Source: an uncultured Ruminococcus sp. (GTDB lineage: Bacteria > Bacillota > Clostridia > Oscillospirales > Ruminococcaceae). Taken from it: 12,608 nt of DNA. A program made the translations under genes and the position numbers. Each line of letters begins with the position of its first letter. The first letter of the stretch is position 1. The DNA is taken from contig CALGTT010000165.1 of assembly GCA_937901485.1 (NCBI GenBank), positions 1 to 12,608 on the forward strand. Reading direction: 5' to 3'. This document shows, piece by piece, positions 1-6,561 of this stretch. The notes under the pieces were generated by a model that saw only the letters and a program-made list of their open reading frames with translations, searched no databases and was not told the origin of the DNA.

Positions 1-31
1 CAGGGGCTGTAAGTCTTCGTCCCCGAACCCC

Positions 32-57
32 TTTTGCGGAGCAATCGCTCCGCATTT
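32..57 (+). terminator. GC-rich hairpin, possible terminator of an upstream gene
   Basis: A 7-bp perfect stem GCGGAGC (36-42) and GCTCCGC (47-53) closes a 4-base loop. It is followed by ATTTGATTTC, a broken T-rich stretch, so termination on the plus strand is plausible but not canonical. Any upstream gene lies outside the window. The first bases contain an in-frame stop (CAG GGG CTG TAA) that could be a gene end, but this cannot be tested here. Confidence 0.4.
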
Positions 58-131
58 GATTTCAGGTTTTCGACAGACTCTTCATGATATTCTCCATTTC
101 CAAATTTTTTGAAAAAATCACCTCTGACCCC

Positions 132-160
132 TTGACAAAGTGCAGCATCAGTGATATAAT
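132..160 (+). promoter_or_regulatory. Sigma-A promoter of the GntR regulator gene
   Basis: The -35 box TTGACA (132-137) and -10 box TATAAT (155-160) both match consensus exactly, with a 17-base spacer. An A/T tract (ATTTTTTGAAAAAAT, 104-118) lies just upstream where an UP element would sit. The expected start of transcription is near 167, giving a leader of about 85 bases before the GntR start codon at 252. Confidence 0.88.
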
Positions 161-182
161 TGTATACATCGAGATTATACAA
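160..182. promoter_or_regulatory. Inverted-repeat operator overlapping the -10 box
   Basis: Perfect 7-base arms TTGTATA (160-166) and TATACAA (176-182) flank a 9-base centre. The left arm begins at the last base of the -10 box and the repeat covers the expected transcription start. A protein bound here should block RNA polymerase. The GntR regulator encoded directly downstream is the likely binder, because YtrA-type regulators commonly repress their own operon. That assignment is inference from position. Confidence 0.6.
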
Positions 183-251
183 TTTTAGTTTTCGGGCAGT
201 TCGAAATATCCGCTGTTGATAAAACCTCATCTGACAAAAGGAGTGCACTAT

Positions 252-626
252 ATGAATATCAACATCAGCAACGCATCGGGTGAGCCGATCTATTTACAGA
301 TCGCAAGCCAGATCAAGACGCTGATCCTTGAAGGCAAGCTGAAGGAGGGGGACGCTCTTCCTTCCATGCGAACCCTTGCGGCGGAGCTGCGGATCAGCTT
401 TATGACGACCAAACGTGCCTATGAGGAGCTGGAGCGTGACGGTTTCATTGAATCGTACACGGGCAGAGGCAGCTTCGTCAAGGCACAGAACATGGAGCTT
501 TATCGGGAGGAGCAGATCAAGACGATCGAGTCACTGCTGACAGAAGCAAGTGACAAAGCCCGGAAGTGCGGCATTTCTATGGAGGAGCTGCACGGTCTGC
601 TTGACCTTGTGAACGAAGGAGAATAG
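252..626 (+). CDS. GntR-family transcriptional regulator, YtrA subfamily
   Basis: This 124-residue protein is a DNA-binding repressor. The winged helix-turn-helix spans about residues 10-78: the opening EPIYLQIASQIK, the LPSMRTLAAEL helix and the wing GFIESYTGRGSFV (65-77) are typical of GntR. The effector domain is only about 45 residues (helical, with REEQIKTIESLLTEA), which is the mark of the short YtrA subfamily that usually controls a neighbouring ABC transporter operon. The ATG at 252 is chosen over an ATG at 216 because AAAAGGAG (236-243) sits 8 bases before it and the earlier start adds 12 residues absent from the family. The next gene starts 2 bases after the stop, so the two are co-transcribed. 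Its natural target transporter appears broken in the next gene. Confidence 0.9.
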   Translation: MNINISNASGEPIYLQIASQIKTLILEGKLKEGDALPSMRTLAAELRISFMTTKRAYEELERDGFIESYTGRGSFVKAQNMELYREEQIKTIESLLTEASDKARKCGISMEELHGLLDLVNEGE

Positions 627-628
627 GT

Positions 629-1639
629 ATGAATGGTTATGAGAATGCAATTTCCATCAAAGGCATTACCAAAAAATATGACGGCTTCACACTGGACAAT
701 GTAAGTTTTGACGTACCAAAAGGCAGCATTATGGGCTTTATCGGACAGAACGGTGCCGGTAAATCCACCACCATCCGCAGCCTGCTGAACATCATTCCGA
801 TCGACACCGGCAAGATCAGCCTGCTGGGGATGGATCACATCCAGGACGAAAAGACGATCAAGGAACGCATTGCAGTTGTATTTGATGAACTGCCGTTCCA
901 TGATATGTTCCATGCAAAGGATATGTCCCGTATTTTCGAGGGGATCTATCCGAACTGGAACGAGGTCACGGAGCAAAATGACATCAGCGGCAATTATGTC
1001 CTGAGCAGAGGACTGTTTGAGGGAGCTGCGAAAATTTCAGCTTGTCTTGATTACCTTCCTCTTGCACAGGGCGAAACGCCCGATTCCTACACACAGGCTG
1101 GCATCCCTGCGCTTACACGCTTCTCCGATCATCTGTACCTGATCGACGGATCGAACGATTTTCTCTATGAAACTGCAACACCCGACGGAAAGACCGTGCT
1201 GGAATATTCCTCCATGGCATATGTGCAGGATGATGCAGTCGAGGGGGAATTCACTGCTGTCATGGTATTTGCGATCATCAGTGTCATCAACCTCATTGTT
1301 CTCATTGCAGAGCTGATCCTGAAACTGGTGAAGAAGCAGAAGCTGGCACTGGAAAATTACATTATTCTGGCAGGACAGCTGGCGAAACTTGTACTTGCCG
1401 CTGCACTGATCATCCTGTTAGCCTGCATGATCAGTCCTGCGGTCTATACGGCACTGTGCATCAGTATGGGACTTTGTGCGGTGATCTGCCTGATTTCCGG
1501 TATGATGACAATCATTCGGCTGTTCGCAAAGAACAAACTAAAACTTTCCCAGTATGTGTGGCGTATCGTTTTTGCACTCTGCTGTTTCTTTGTCAGCGGA
1601 TTTGTGGTGTATTTTGAGCTGTTCAATTTCTGGGCGTAA
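629..1639 (+). CDS. Chimeric ORF: truncated YtrB-like ABC ATPase joined to a serine-hydrolase-like membrane tail
   Basis: The frame encodes 336 residues with a good GAAGGAG site (615-621) and ATG at 629. Residues 1 to ~112 are a normal ABC ATPase start: KGITKKYDGFTLDNVSF, Walker A GQNGAGKST (39-47), and VVFDELPFHDMF around the Q-loop. After YPNWN the sequence stops resembling an ATPase. The signature LSGGQ-like motif, Walker B and switch histidine are absent, so it cannot hydrolyse ATP by the usual mechanism. From about residue 118 (ISGNYVLSRGLFEGAAKISA) it resembles the C-terminal part of beta-lactamase/PBP-like serine hydrolases, ending in four hydrophobic helices between about residues 208 and 335. 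The catalytic SxxK part of that hydrolase is missing. The best reading is an in-frame deletion between two neighbouring genes, or an assembly join. The hydrolase assignment comes from remembered family patterns and is moderate. Confidence 0.7.
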   Translation: MNGYENAISIKGITKKYDGFTLDNVSFDVPKGSIMGFIGQNGAGKSTTIRSLLNIIPIDTGKISLLGMDHIQDEKTIKERIAVVFDELPFHDMFHAKDMSRIFEGIYPNWNEVTEQNDISGNYVLSRGLFEGAAKISACLDYLPLAQGETPDSYTQAGIPALTRFSDHLYLIDGSNDFLYETATPDGKTVLEYSSMAYVQDDAVEGEFTAVMVFAIISVINLIVLIAELILKLVKKQKLALENYIILAGQLAKLVLAAALIILLACMISPAVYTALCISMGLCAVICLISGMMTIIRLFAKNKLKLSQYVWRIVFALCCFFVSGFVVYFELFNFWA

Positions 1640-1644
1640 CACAC

Positions 1645-1683
1645 AAAAGCCGGTGAAGCACTTTGGAAGCTTCATCGGCTTTT
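1645..1683 (+). terminator. Rho-independent terminator after the chimeric ORF
   Basis: A 15-bp stem AAAAGCCGGTGAAGC (1645-1659) pairs with GCTTCATCGGCTTTT (1669-1683), with one G-U pair and a 9-base loop. The plus-strand side ends in TTTTGTT and the other side in a matching A/T run, so it could work in both directions. It starts 5 bases after the stop codon. Confidence 0.85.
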
Positions 1684-1717
1684 GTTGATTTATCCTTGTA
1701 TTTCTGGATTGCTGATA

Positions 1718-2018
1718 CTACTTCCCCATCATTCCCATCTCTGCAAATCGGCTTTTCACAAATACGAGAGCCTGTGATTTTTTCGCCTTGGAAAAGACGA
1801 ACCACTCGATCGCTTCAGCAGCAGTTTCTCCGAGTCCGTCCATCATGACAGCCGGCATTTCCGCACCCTCGATGAATTGAATGGCATTCGGAGAATAATC
1901 CGGCGTGTTGTCGAATTGATGTGCAAGGCGGACGGCTTCTGTAATATAAGGTGCGGATGGTGCTGTTTAACAGATCGGAATAGGATTGGTAGAGATGCAG
2001 CTTTGCTTCATCGGGATA
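1718..2018 (-). pseudogene. Frameshifted relic of an unrecognised gene (C-terminal fragment)
   Basis: On the minus strand an open stretch from 1966 to 1718 encodes 82 residues with protein-like composition (e.g. AVRLAHQFDNTPDYSPNAIQ, MPAVMMDGLGETAAEAIEWF, KKSQALVFVKSRFAEMG) and ends at a TAG. It has no start codon with a ribosome binding site and is preceded by an in-frame TAA (1967-1969). Just upstream another frame reads YPDEAKLHLYQSYSDLLN (about 2018-1965), which looks like a continuation of the same protein after a single frameshift. The part further upstream is lost before the terminator at 2059-2083. I do not recognise the family. The rest of 1684-2058 shows no other feature. Confidence 0.45.
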
Positions 2019-2058
2019 GTGTATGCGTGGGGGCTTTTCCGGTATGCGGGGAAACATG

Positions 2059-2083
2059 AAAGGCGGCGCAATGCGCCGCCTTT
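2059..2083 (-). terminator. Rho-independent terminator of the DUF4003-like pair
   Basis: A 10-bp stem AAAGGCGGCG (2059-2068) and CGCCGCCTTT (2074-2083) closes the loop CAATG. It lies just 3 bases past the end of the minus-strand CDS at 2087. On the minus strand the hairpin is followed by the short T run TTTC. The symmetrical A and T flanks suggest it may also stop plus-strand transcripts. Confidence 0.8.
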
Positions 2084-2086
2084 TCA

Positions 2087-3052
2087 TCAGGTATTCACTG
2101 TCGTCGATGCGATCACCGCGCAGGTCGCCGCCTGCTGTGCCGCGATCATGGCGATCGTGCCGGAAACTGCCGCGGTTTCGGCAATCAGGCTGGAGCTGTG
2201 CAGGATGGAAACGAGCATTGCCGAATGCATCATGCGCGTTGCCTTGTCGATCGAAAACAGACCATAGCCCTTTTGCTCTGCAAGGAATTGGTTCACCAGT
2301 GCCATCTCTGCGCAGACAGTTTCTGCCGGTACACCGAGCAGGGACAGACTGCCGAGCACGCTAAGCTCATAGGATCTGCCGTAGTCCAGTCCCGACTTTC
2401 CGATCTGTTTCCAGAGCGTGAGGAACGCTTCGCATCGCTCCTCCGGTGTGCCGCTGCCGAATACCAGCACATGCGAAAGCATCTGCACGGCGTTGGAATT
2501 GAAGAAATGGGGCTTGAGGAGCTTGTAGCACTGCTCCATCTCTGCAACAAGCGTGTCCTCGGATTTCTCCGAAAATGTCATCAGCACCGCATAGCCGCTG
2601 TCCTCACTGCCCGTCAGGAACGGATGCTCCTTTCTCATGCGCTTGAACAGGGATTTTGCTTTCACTGCCATTTCCTCCGCACGGTCGCGCGAAAGCATGG
2701 TTGTCAGAATGACCGAAATATAGGCAAGCTCCTCCGAGCCGTAGAAATGCTCCTTCAATGCTGCATAGATCGCCATTGCATTCTGCATCATGTCGAGCGC
2801 GTCATCCGCACAGGCAAGCTGCGCCGTGGTCGGGAGCTTGGTGTTGCCGCGGAAATTGGAGAAAATACTGGTGTTGTGCTCCAGAAGCTTGCGGCATTCC
2901 TTGAGCTTTTCCGGATTGACTGCAATGTTCCGATTGGAAAATACCATGGCACTGAGCGCGATGATGTCGGGCGTATCCCATGGAAAGGCTGCTTTGATGA
3001 TGTCCCTGTTGCGGATGTACTGTTCACAGAGGTTTGTGAGCTGTTCGTTCAT
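2087..3052 (-). CDS. DUF4003-like protein (downstream paralog)
   Basis: This 321-residue, mostly helical, soluble protein resembles the DUF4003 family, whose function is unknown. Family-like motifs are IFSNFRGN (63-70), KEHPFLTGSED (141-151), FSEKS (160-164) and FLAEQKGY (256-263). It aligns almost without gaps with the upstream 321-residue neighbour up to about residue 260, so the two are tandem duplicates. The last 35 residues (from about 287) are rich in Ala, Ile and Thr and resemble a hydrophobic tail. The start ATG at 3052 follows GGGAGGA at a 5-base distance. The gene begins 18 bases after the neighbour's stop, so the pair is translated from one mRNA. The stop is doubled (TGATGA). Confidence 0.78.
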   Translation of the reverse strand: MNEQLTNLCEQYIRNRDIIKAAFPWDTPDIIALSAMVFSNRNIAVNPEKLKECRKLLEHNTSIFSNFRGNTKLPTTAQLACADDALDMMQNAMAIYAALKEHFYGSEELAYISVILTTMLSRDRAEEMAVKAKSLFKRMRKEHPFLTGSEDSGYAVLMTFSEKSEDTLVAEMEQCYKLLKPHFFNSNAVQMLSHVLVFGSGTPEERCEAFLTLWKQIGKSGLDYGRSYELSVLGSLSLLGVPAETVCAEMALVNQFLAEQKGYGLFSIDKATRMMHSAMLVSILHSSSLIAETAAVSGTIAMIAAQQAATCAVIASTTVNT

Positions 3053-3070
3053 AGTTCCTCCCTCGGAGCA

Positions 3071-4036
3071 TCAGGTCACGATCATGAGCAGGAGCATTGC
3101 TGTCACTGCCGCATTTGTTGCTGCGGTCGAGGCAATGACGCTCATCATTGCTGCGTCATTTACGTTTTGCGTTTCCATGTGGTAATTCGACACGATCATT
3201 ACTGCGTGCATCAATGTTGTTTGCTTGTCCGTGCCGAATACGCCCTTGTAGCCCTTCTGCTGTGCAAGCTCGTCATTCACTGTGATGATCTCCGCAGCCA
3301 GCTCCTCGACCGGCGTGCTGCTCAGAGACAGCGCAGCCAGAACTGCCAGCTCATGATTCTTGCTGTATTTCTTTCCTGCCGCTGTCAGCGCATCAAACAA
3401 TGCGGTCAGACGGGAGCACTTTTCCTCCGCAGTCCCCTGCGCCAGTGTGAAAATATGGCTGATCGACTGGATCGCATCTTCATAGAAGCGACGCTGCTTC
3501 AGAATGCGGTAGCATTCTTCCATCTCCTCAATCATTGCTTCATCGGACTTTTCGGAGAATGCCAGAAGGAGCGCAAACAGAACATCCTCACTGCCCGTCA
3601 GGAAACGGTGTTCCTTCTTCATCAGCTTATAAATGCGCTTGCTTCGCTCGGCGATCTCTTCAAGACGTTCCGGCGTGATCATATCCGTCAGAACAGCTGC
3701 GGAATATGCCAGATGCTCGGAATCAGTGTGGTACTTCTTCAGCACCTTGTGGTAGTCATTTGCCTGCTTGATCTTCTCCTCCGGATCATCCGCACGGGCA
3801 AGCATCATGATCAGCGGCAGCTCCATGTTTCCACGGAATCCGGAAAAAATGCCGGTATTCTTCTTGAGGATCTTAGCGCATTCTTCGATTTTTTTGGCAT
3901 CCACAGTCATCCCCTTGCTGCACGCAGTCGCTGCACAGACAGCAAGCATGGAATCCATTTCAAATTTGAATACCTTTGTAAGTTCTTCCCTGCACGCAAG
4001 ATACTTTCTGTACTCGTTCATCAGTTGTTCGTTCAT
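3071..4036 (-). CDS. DUF4003-like protein (upstream paralog)
   Basis: This 321-residue helical protein is the first of two tandem DUF4003-like paralogs. The same motifs occur at the same positions: IFSGFRGN (63-70), KEHRFLTGSED (141-151), FSEKS (160-164) and LAQQKGY (257-263). The tail from about residue 294 is Ala/Met rich and ends MLLLMIVT, a possible membrane-contacting helix. An ATG at 4066 would add 10 residues (MKYMTFRRKN), but AGGAGG lies just upstream of the ATG at 4036 and the shorter form matches the paralog's length exactly, so 4036 is chosen. A terminator hairpin lies only 32 bases upstream and leaves no room for a promoter. Expression therefore depends on readthrough or a promoter inside the gene before. 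Function is unknown. Confidence 0.78.
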   Translation of the reverse strand: MNEQLMNEYRKYLACREELTKVFKFEMDSMLAVCAATACSKGMTVDAKKIEECAKILKKNTGIFSGFRGNMELPLIMMLARADDPEEKIKQANDYHKVLKKYHTDSEHLAYSAAVLTDMITPERLEEIAERSKRIYKLMKKEHRFLTGSEDVLFALLLAFSEKSDEAMIEEMEECYRILKQRRFYEDAIQSISHIFTLAQGTAEEKCSRLTALFDALTAAGKKYSKNHELAVLAALSLSSTPVEELAAEIITVNDELAQQKGYKGVFGTDKQTTLMHAVMIVSNYHMETQNVNDAAMMSVIASTAATNAAVTAMLLLMIVT

Positions 4037-4064
4037 GTTTTTCCTCCTAAATGTCATGTATTTC

Positions 4065-4092
4065 AAAACGCCCCGTGAAAACCCACAGGGCG
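4065..4092 (-). terminator. Terminator or attenuator between zinc-ribbon gene and DUF4003-like pair
   Basis: On the minus strand a 9-bp stem CGCCCTGTG and CACGGGGCG (one U-G pair, loop GGTTTT) is followed at once by TTTTGAAAT. It begins 9 bases after the zinc-ribbon stop. The next gene starts only 28 bases further on with no visible promoter, so it probably ends only some transcripts. Confidence 0.65.
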
Positions 4093-4101
4093 CAGTGATA
4101 C

Positions 4102-4311
4102 CTACTCTTCTTCAGCGGACAGCTTCGATGTATCTGCCATGTAAATAGAAACCTCGCCGCATTTCGGGCACACAGCAACATTCGGAATGCCGATCCTGCC
4201 CCTGAACATTGCGTCCTTCTTGGTGGACATCACGATGCCATAACCAGTACCCTCCACCTTGATCGCACAGTTTTCCTGCATTGCTTCGCCGCATCTGATA
4301 CACATTCTCAT
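4102..4311 (-). CDS. Small zinc-ribbon protein
   Basis: This 69-residue protein has two knuckles typical of a zinc ribbon: CIRC (4-7) and CPKC (48-51), each followed by Gly. They are separated by a beta-rich stretch with KKDAMFRGRIGIPNVAV. An acidic tail SAEEE closes it. Zinc binding is well supported by the four cysteines. The partner is unknown; such proteins are often annotated as nucleic acid-binding. The start ATG at 4311 has AAGGAGGA upstream. It lies 82 bases downstream of the SPFH gene on the same strand, with no convincing promoter between them, so it may be the tail of that operon. Confidence 0.8.
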   Translation of the reverse strand: MRMCIRCGEAMQENCAIKVEGTGYGIVMSTKKDAMFRGRIGIPNVAVCPKCGEVSIYMADTSKLSAEEE

Positions 4312-4346
4312 ATGAGTTCCTCCTTAAATTAAAATAGTCGATACGG

Positions 4347-4364
4347 GAGGGGACACGTCCCCTC
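4347..4364 (-). other. GC-rich stem-loop in the SPFH/zinc-ribbon gap
   Basis: Perfect 8-base arms GAGGGGAC (4347-4354) and GTCCCCTC (4357-4364) leave only 2 bases between them, so the outer 6-7 pairs would form in RNA. No T run follows directly on either strand, so a normal terminator is unlikely. It could protect or separate parts of the operon mRNA. Confidence 0.5.
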
Positions 4365-4393
4365 AAACCCGCTTTACGTCCGTCATAATTGTC

Positions 4394-5362
4394 TTACTTT
4401 GCTTCTTCCTCTGTCGTTTCCGTCACAGCCTTCAGACCTGCTGCCAGACCTGCAAGCCCCTGAATTTCGCTCGGAATGATGAGCTTGGTTGCCTTGCCGT
4501 CAGCAGCCTTGCCGAATGCTTCAAGAGCCTTGAGCTGGAGAACATTCTGGTTCGGGTTTGCAGAATTCAGGCGTTCCAGACTTTCTGCCAGTGCGGTCTG
4601 TACGGCTGCAATTGCCTGTGCTTCACCGTCTGCGACACGGATCTTCTGCTCACGGATCGCCTCTGCACGCAGGATCATTGCTTCCTTTTCTGCGGTTGCA
4701 CGGAGAATTTCAGCTTCCTTGTCTGCCTGTGCGCGGAGGATCTTGGATTCCTTTTCAGCCTCGGCAACCAGTACCTGTGCCTTCTTTTCACCCTCAGCCT
4801 GCAGGATCTTCTCACGGCGTTCACGCTCTGCCTTCATCTGCTTTTCCATGGAATCCTGAATCTCTCTGGGCGGCAGGATGTTCTTCAGCTCCACGCGGAT
4901 GACCTTGATACCCCAGCGGTCGGTTTCCTCGTCGAGGATCGCTGTGATCTTGGTATTGATGACATCACGGGAGGTCAGTGTAGCGTCCAGCTCCAGCTCA
5001 CCGATGATGTTACGCAGTGTGGTCGCGGTGAAGTTCTCGATCGCCATCATGGGATTTTCCACGCCATAGGTATACTTCTTCGCGTCAGTTACCTTGAAGA
5101 AGACAACGGTGTCGATCTGCATGGTAACGTTATCCTTGGTGATTACCTGCTGCGGCTTGAAATCTACCACGCGCTCCTTGATGGACACGCGGCGCACTAC
5201 GCGGTCAACGAACGGCCACAGCCAGCGCGGGCCAGCCTGCAGCTCCTTGTGGAACGTACCCAGACGCTCTACAACATAGACATGTGCCTGCGGAACAATA
5301 CGCAGACAGCTGATGAACAGGATCAGCAGTACGACGATCAGACCAATAATTACATATTCCAT
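4394..5362 (-). CDS. SPFH/stomatin-like (paraslipin/QmcA type) membrane protein
   Basis: This 322-residue protein is a stomatin/prohibitin-like scaffold of membrane microdomains. It has one N-terminal membrane helix (about 4-21, VIIGLIVVLLILFISC) and an SPFH/band 7 domain (about 22-180) with VPQAHVYVVERLGTF, VDFKPQQVITKDNVTMQID and TTLRNIIGELELDATLTSRD. A long Ala/Glu/Lys/Arg coiled coil follows (about 175-250, repeats of EAEKE, ADKEAEILRA, AEKEAMILRA). A C-terminal helical part with LKALEAFGKAADGKATKLI completes the usual order. The ATG at 5362 is chosen over a TTG two codons earlier because AGGAGG lies 8 bases before it. It follows an NfeD-like gene by 17 bases, the classic pairing in bacteria, where NfeD and SPFH proteins act together at the membrane. 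Confidence 0.93.
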   Translation of the reverse strand: MEYVIIGLIVVLLILFISCLRIVPQAHVYVVERLGTFHKELQAGPRWLWPFVDRVVRRVSIKERVVDFKPQQVITKDNVTMQIDTVVFFKVTDAKKYTYGVENPMMAIENFTATTLRNIIGELELDATLTSRDVINTKITAILDEETDRWGIKVIRVELKNILPPREIQDSMEKQMKAERERREKILQAEGEKKAQVLVAEAEKESKILRAQADKEAEILRATAEKEAMILRAEAIREQKIRVADGEAQAIAAVQTALAESLERLNSANPNQNVLQLKALEAFGKAADGKATKLIIPSEIQGLAGLAAGLKAVTETTEEEAK

Positions 5363-5379
5363 AATCAATTCCTCCTGAA

Positions 5380-5820
5380 TCAGTAATTCTCTTTTTCCTT
5401 GACAAATGCGGTCGTGCCGGAAATCTCCGTTACAGTCACGATCGTGCCTGCGGCGATCACGGCATCATCTCTTGTGCGGGCGCGCCAGTTGGAATCCCCG
5501 ATCCTGATGCGCCCTGTGTTTTTGCTGTTGTCGATCTCCTCCGTTACAGCGGCATCCCTGCCGACATCGGGATCAACGGGTTTGGTGTTGGGGTTTGTGT
5601 TCCGGAATTTCTTCAGCAGCGGCATGGAAAGCAGCAGCAGCACGAACGAAACCGCCACGAACAGGATCGACTGCCCCAGCGGAGTCATACCGCACGCAGC
5701 TCCGATAAAGCCCGCAAGCGCACCGGCGGCAAACCACACGCTGATGAGCTGCATCGTGCATAGCTCCAGAACGACGAGTGCCGCAAAGAGGACACCCCAG
5801 AATATCATCCAGCCTACCAT
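5380..5820 (-). CDS. NfeD-like membrane protein (short form)
   Basis: This 146-residue protein has two to three hydrophobic segments in residues 4-68 (WMIFWGVLFAALVVLELC, ISVWFAAGALAGFIGAACG and SILFVAVSFVLLLLSMPLL) and then a soluble beta-rich domain (about 88-146). In that domain GRIRIGDSNWRARTRDDAVI and AAGTIVTVTEISGTTAFVK fit the OB-fold of NfeD proteins. It lacks the serine protease domain of long NfeD proteins. AAGGAGG lies 7 bases before the ATG. It precedes the SPFH gene and probably assists it in membrane quality control or microdomain organisation, a role known for the family and not shown here. Confidence 0.9.
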   Translation of the reverse strand: MVGWMIFWGVLFAALVVLELCTMQLISVWFAAGALAGFIGAACGMTPLGQSILFVAVSFVLLLLSMPLLKKFRNTNPNTKPVDPDVGRDAAVTEEIDNSKNTGRIRIGDSNWRARTRDDAVIAAGTIVTVTEISGTTAFVKEKENY

Positions 5821-5842
5821 AAAAACGCCTCCTTCTTTTCAG

Positions 5843-6034
5843 CTATCGGATGAAAAACATCACAACGGCATAAACGATCAGTCCCATGACCGCCGCCGCG
5901 CCGAGTCCCAGAAAGAACCGCGTGACGGGGGACATCTTCCGGAATGCCGGCTGTCGGAAAAGCTTATGCTCCGCAGCTTCGCCTGCCACATCACCGATGA
6001 TCTCTGCCGCCAGATCAATCAGAAAATCTACCAT
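5843..6034 (-). CDS. Small single-pass membrane protein, function unknown
   Basis: This 63-residue protein has an amphipathic, acidic N-terminal half (DLAAEIIGDVAGEAAEHKLF), a basic linker (RQPAFRKMSPVTRF) and one C-terminal membrane helix (about 40-62, FFLGLGAAAVMGLIVYAVVMFFI). GGAGGG lies 6 bases before the ATG at 6034. Gaps of 12 and 22 bases to its neighbours place it inside the lipoprotein-NfeD-SPFH operon. I do not recognise the family. The strong ribosome site and position support a real gene. Confidence 0.75.
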   Translation of the reverse strand: MVDFLIDLAAEIIGDVAGEAAEHKLFRQPAFRKMSPVTRFFLGLGAAAVMGLIVYAVVMFFIR

Positions 6035-6046
6035 ACCATTCCCTCC

Positions 6047-6442
6047 TTAATCGCTGCTTGTGATCGTCACCGGCAGAATGGATTCGGGCAGGAAATTCAC
6101 CTCATAGCGATACGGATCGACATCCGCGCCGCCGATATCCTCCACCACATAAATCGTCCACTCGTTCAGACTCACAAAATGCTTCTTGTACTCGTTCTCG
6201 CCCGTCTCGCAGATGATCTCCAGCTGATTGTCCTCATTGTCCACCTCAATGGAAAACGCACCGATCAGCTCGAACACCGGCTTGTCGCTTCTTGCGTTGA
6301 TGACGGTCAGGCGGCGGGTGACATTGAAGTTGTCCGCTTCCTTGGAAACATTGTGGGATACCTTGTCGGATTCTGTACAGCCGGTCATTGCCAGCATACA
6401 GAATGCTGCGGCTGCCATGGCAGCTGTGTGTCTGTGTTTCAT
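6047..6442 (-). CDS. Lipoprotein resembling phage-associated beta-sandwich lipoproteins
   Basis: This 131-residue protein is exported and lipid-anchored. A basic start (MKHRH), a hydrophobic stretch and a lipobox LAMTGC put the modified cysteine at residue 22. The mature part is beta-rich: VSKEADNFNVTRRLTVINAR, FELIGAFSIEVDNEDNQLEI, GENEYKKHFVSL and YRYEVNFLPESILPVTI. From memory, this SKEADNFN...RRLTVIN...FSIE...KKHF...VNFLPE pattern matches small lipoproteins often found in phages and prophages of Gram-positive bacteria, sometimes called beta-sandwich lipoproteins. No other phage gene is visible here. It is the first gene of the minus-strand operon, with AAAGGAG 7 bases before the ATG and a consensus promoter upstream. 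The family's function is not known to me. Confidence 0.8.
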   Translation of the reverse strand: MKHRHTAAMAAAAFCMLAMTGCTESDKVSHNVSKEADNFNVTRRLTVINARSDKPVFELIGAFSIEVDNEDNQLEIICETGENEYKKHFVSLNEWTIYVVEDIGGADVDPYRYEVNFLPESILPVTITSSD

Positions 6443-6532
6443 ATGTATACTCCTTTACTGTACATGCAGCGTCAATTGTTTTTACTCTCTTTGATATAAA
6501 GCATTTTCACATTTCCTGCATGTTGTAACCAT

Positions 6533-6561
6533 ATTATAACACATTTCAATCCGTGTGTCAA
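6533..6561 (-). promoter_or_regulatory. Promoter of the lipoprotein-NfeD-SPFH operon
   Basis: On the minus strand TTGACA (6556-6561) and TATAAT (6533-6538) match consensus exactly with a 17-base spacer. An A/T-rich region with phased A tracts (6562-6600) lies upstream. The leader to the lipoprotein ATG is about 80-85 bases. The bases AAAACTATTGACA across the -35 box recur at the LacI-type gene promoter. Confidence 0.88.

Noticed and set aside
2198..4078. A 626-codon plus-strand open frame opposite the DUF4003-like pair
   Set aside because: It is rich in Cys, His and Arg, has no family motifs and mirrors two well-supported minus-strand genes. It is a shadow frame.
5399..6499. A 366-codon plus-strand open frame opposite the NfeD and lipoprotein genes
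   Set aside because: It covers four minus-strand elements with good ribosome sites and known domains. Its composition is not protein-like.
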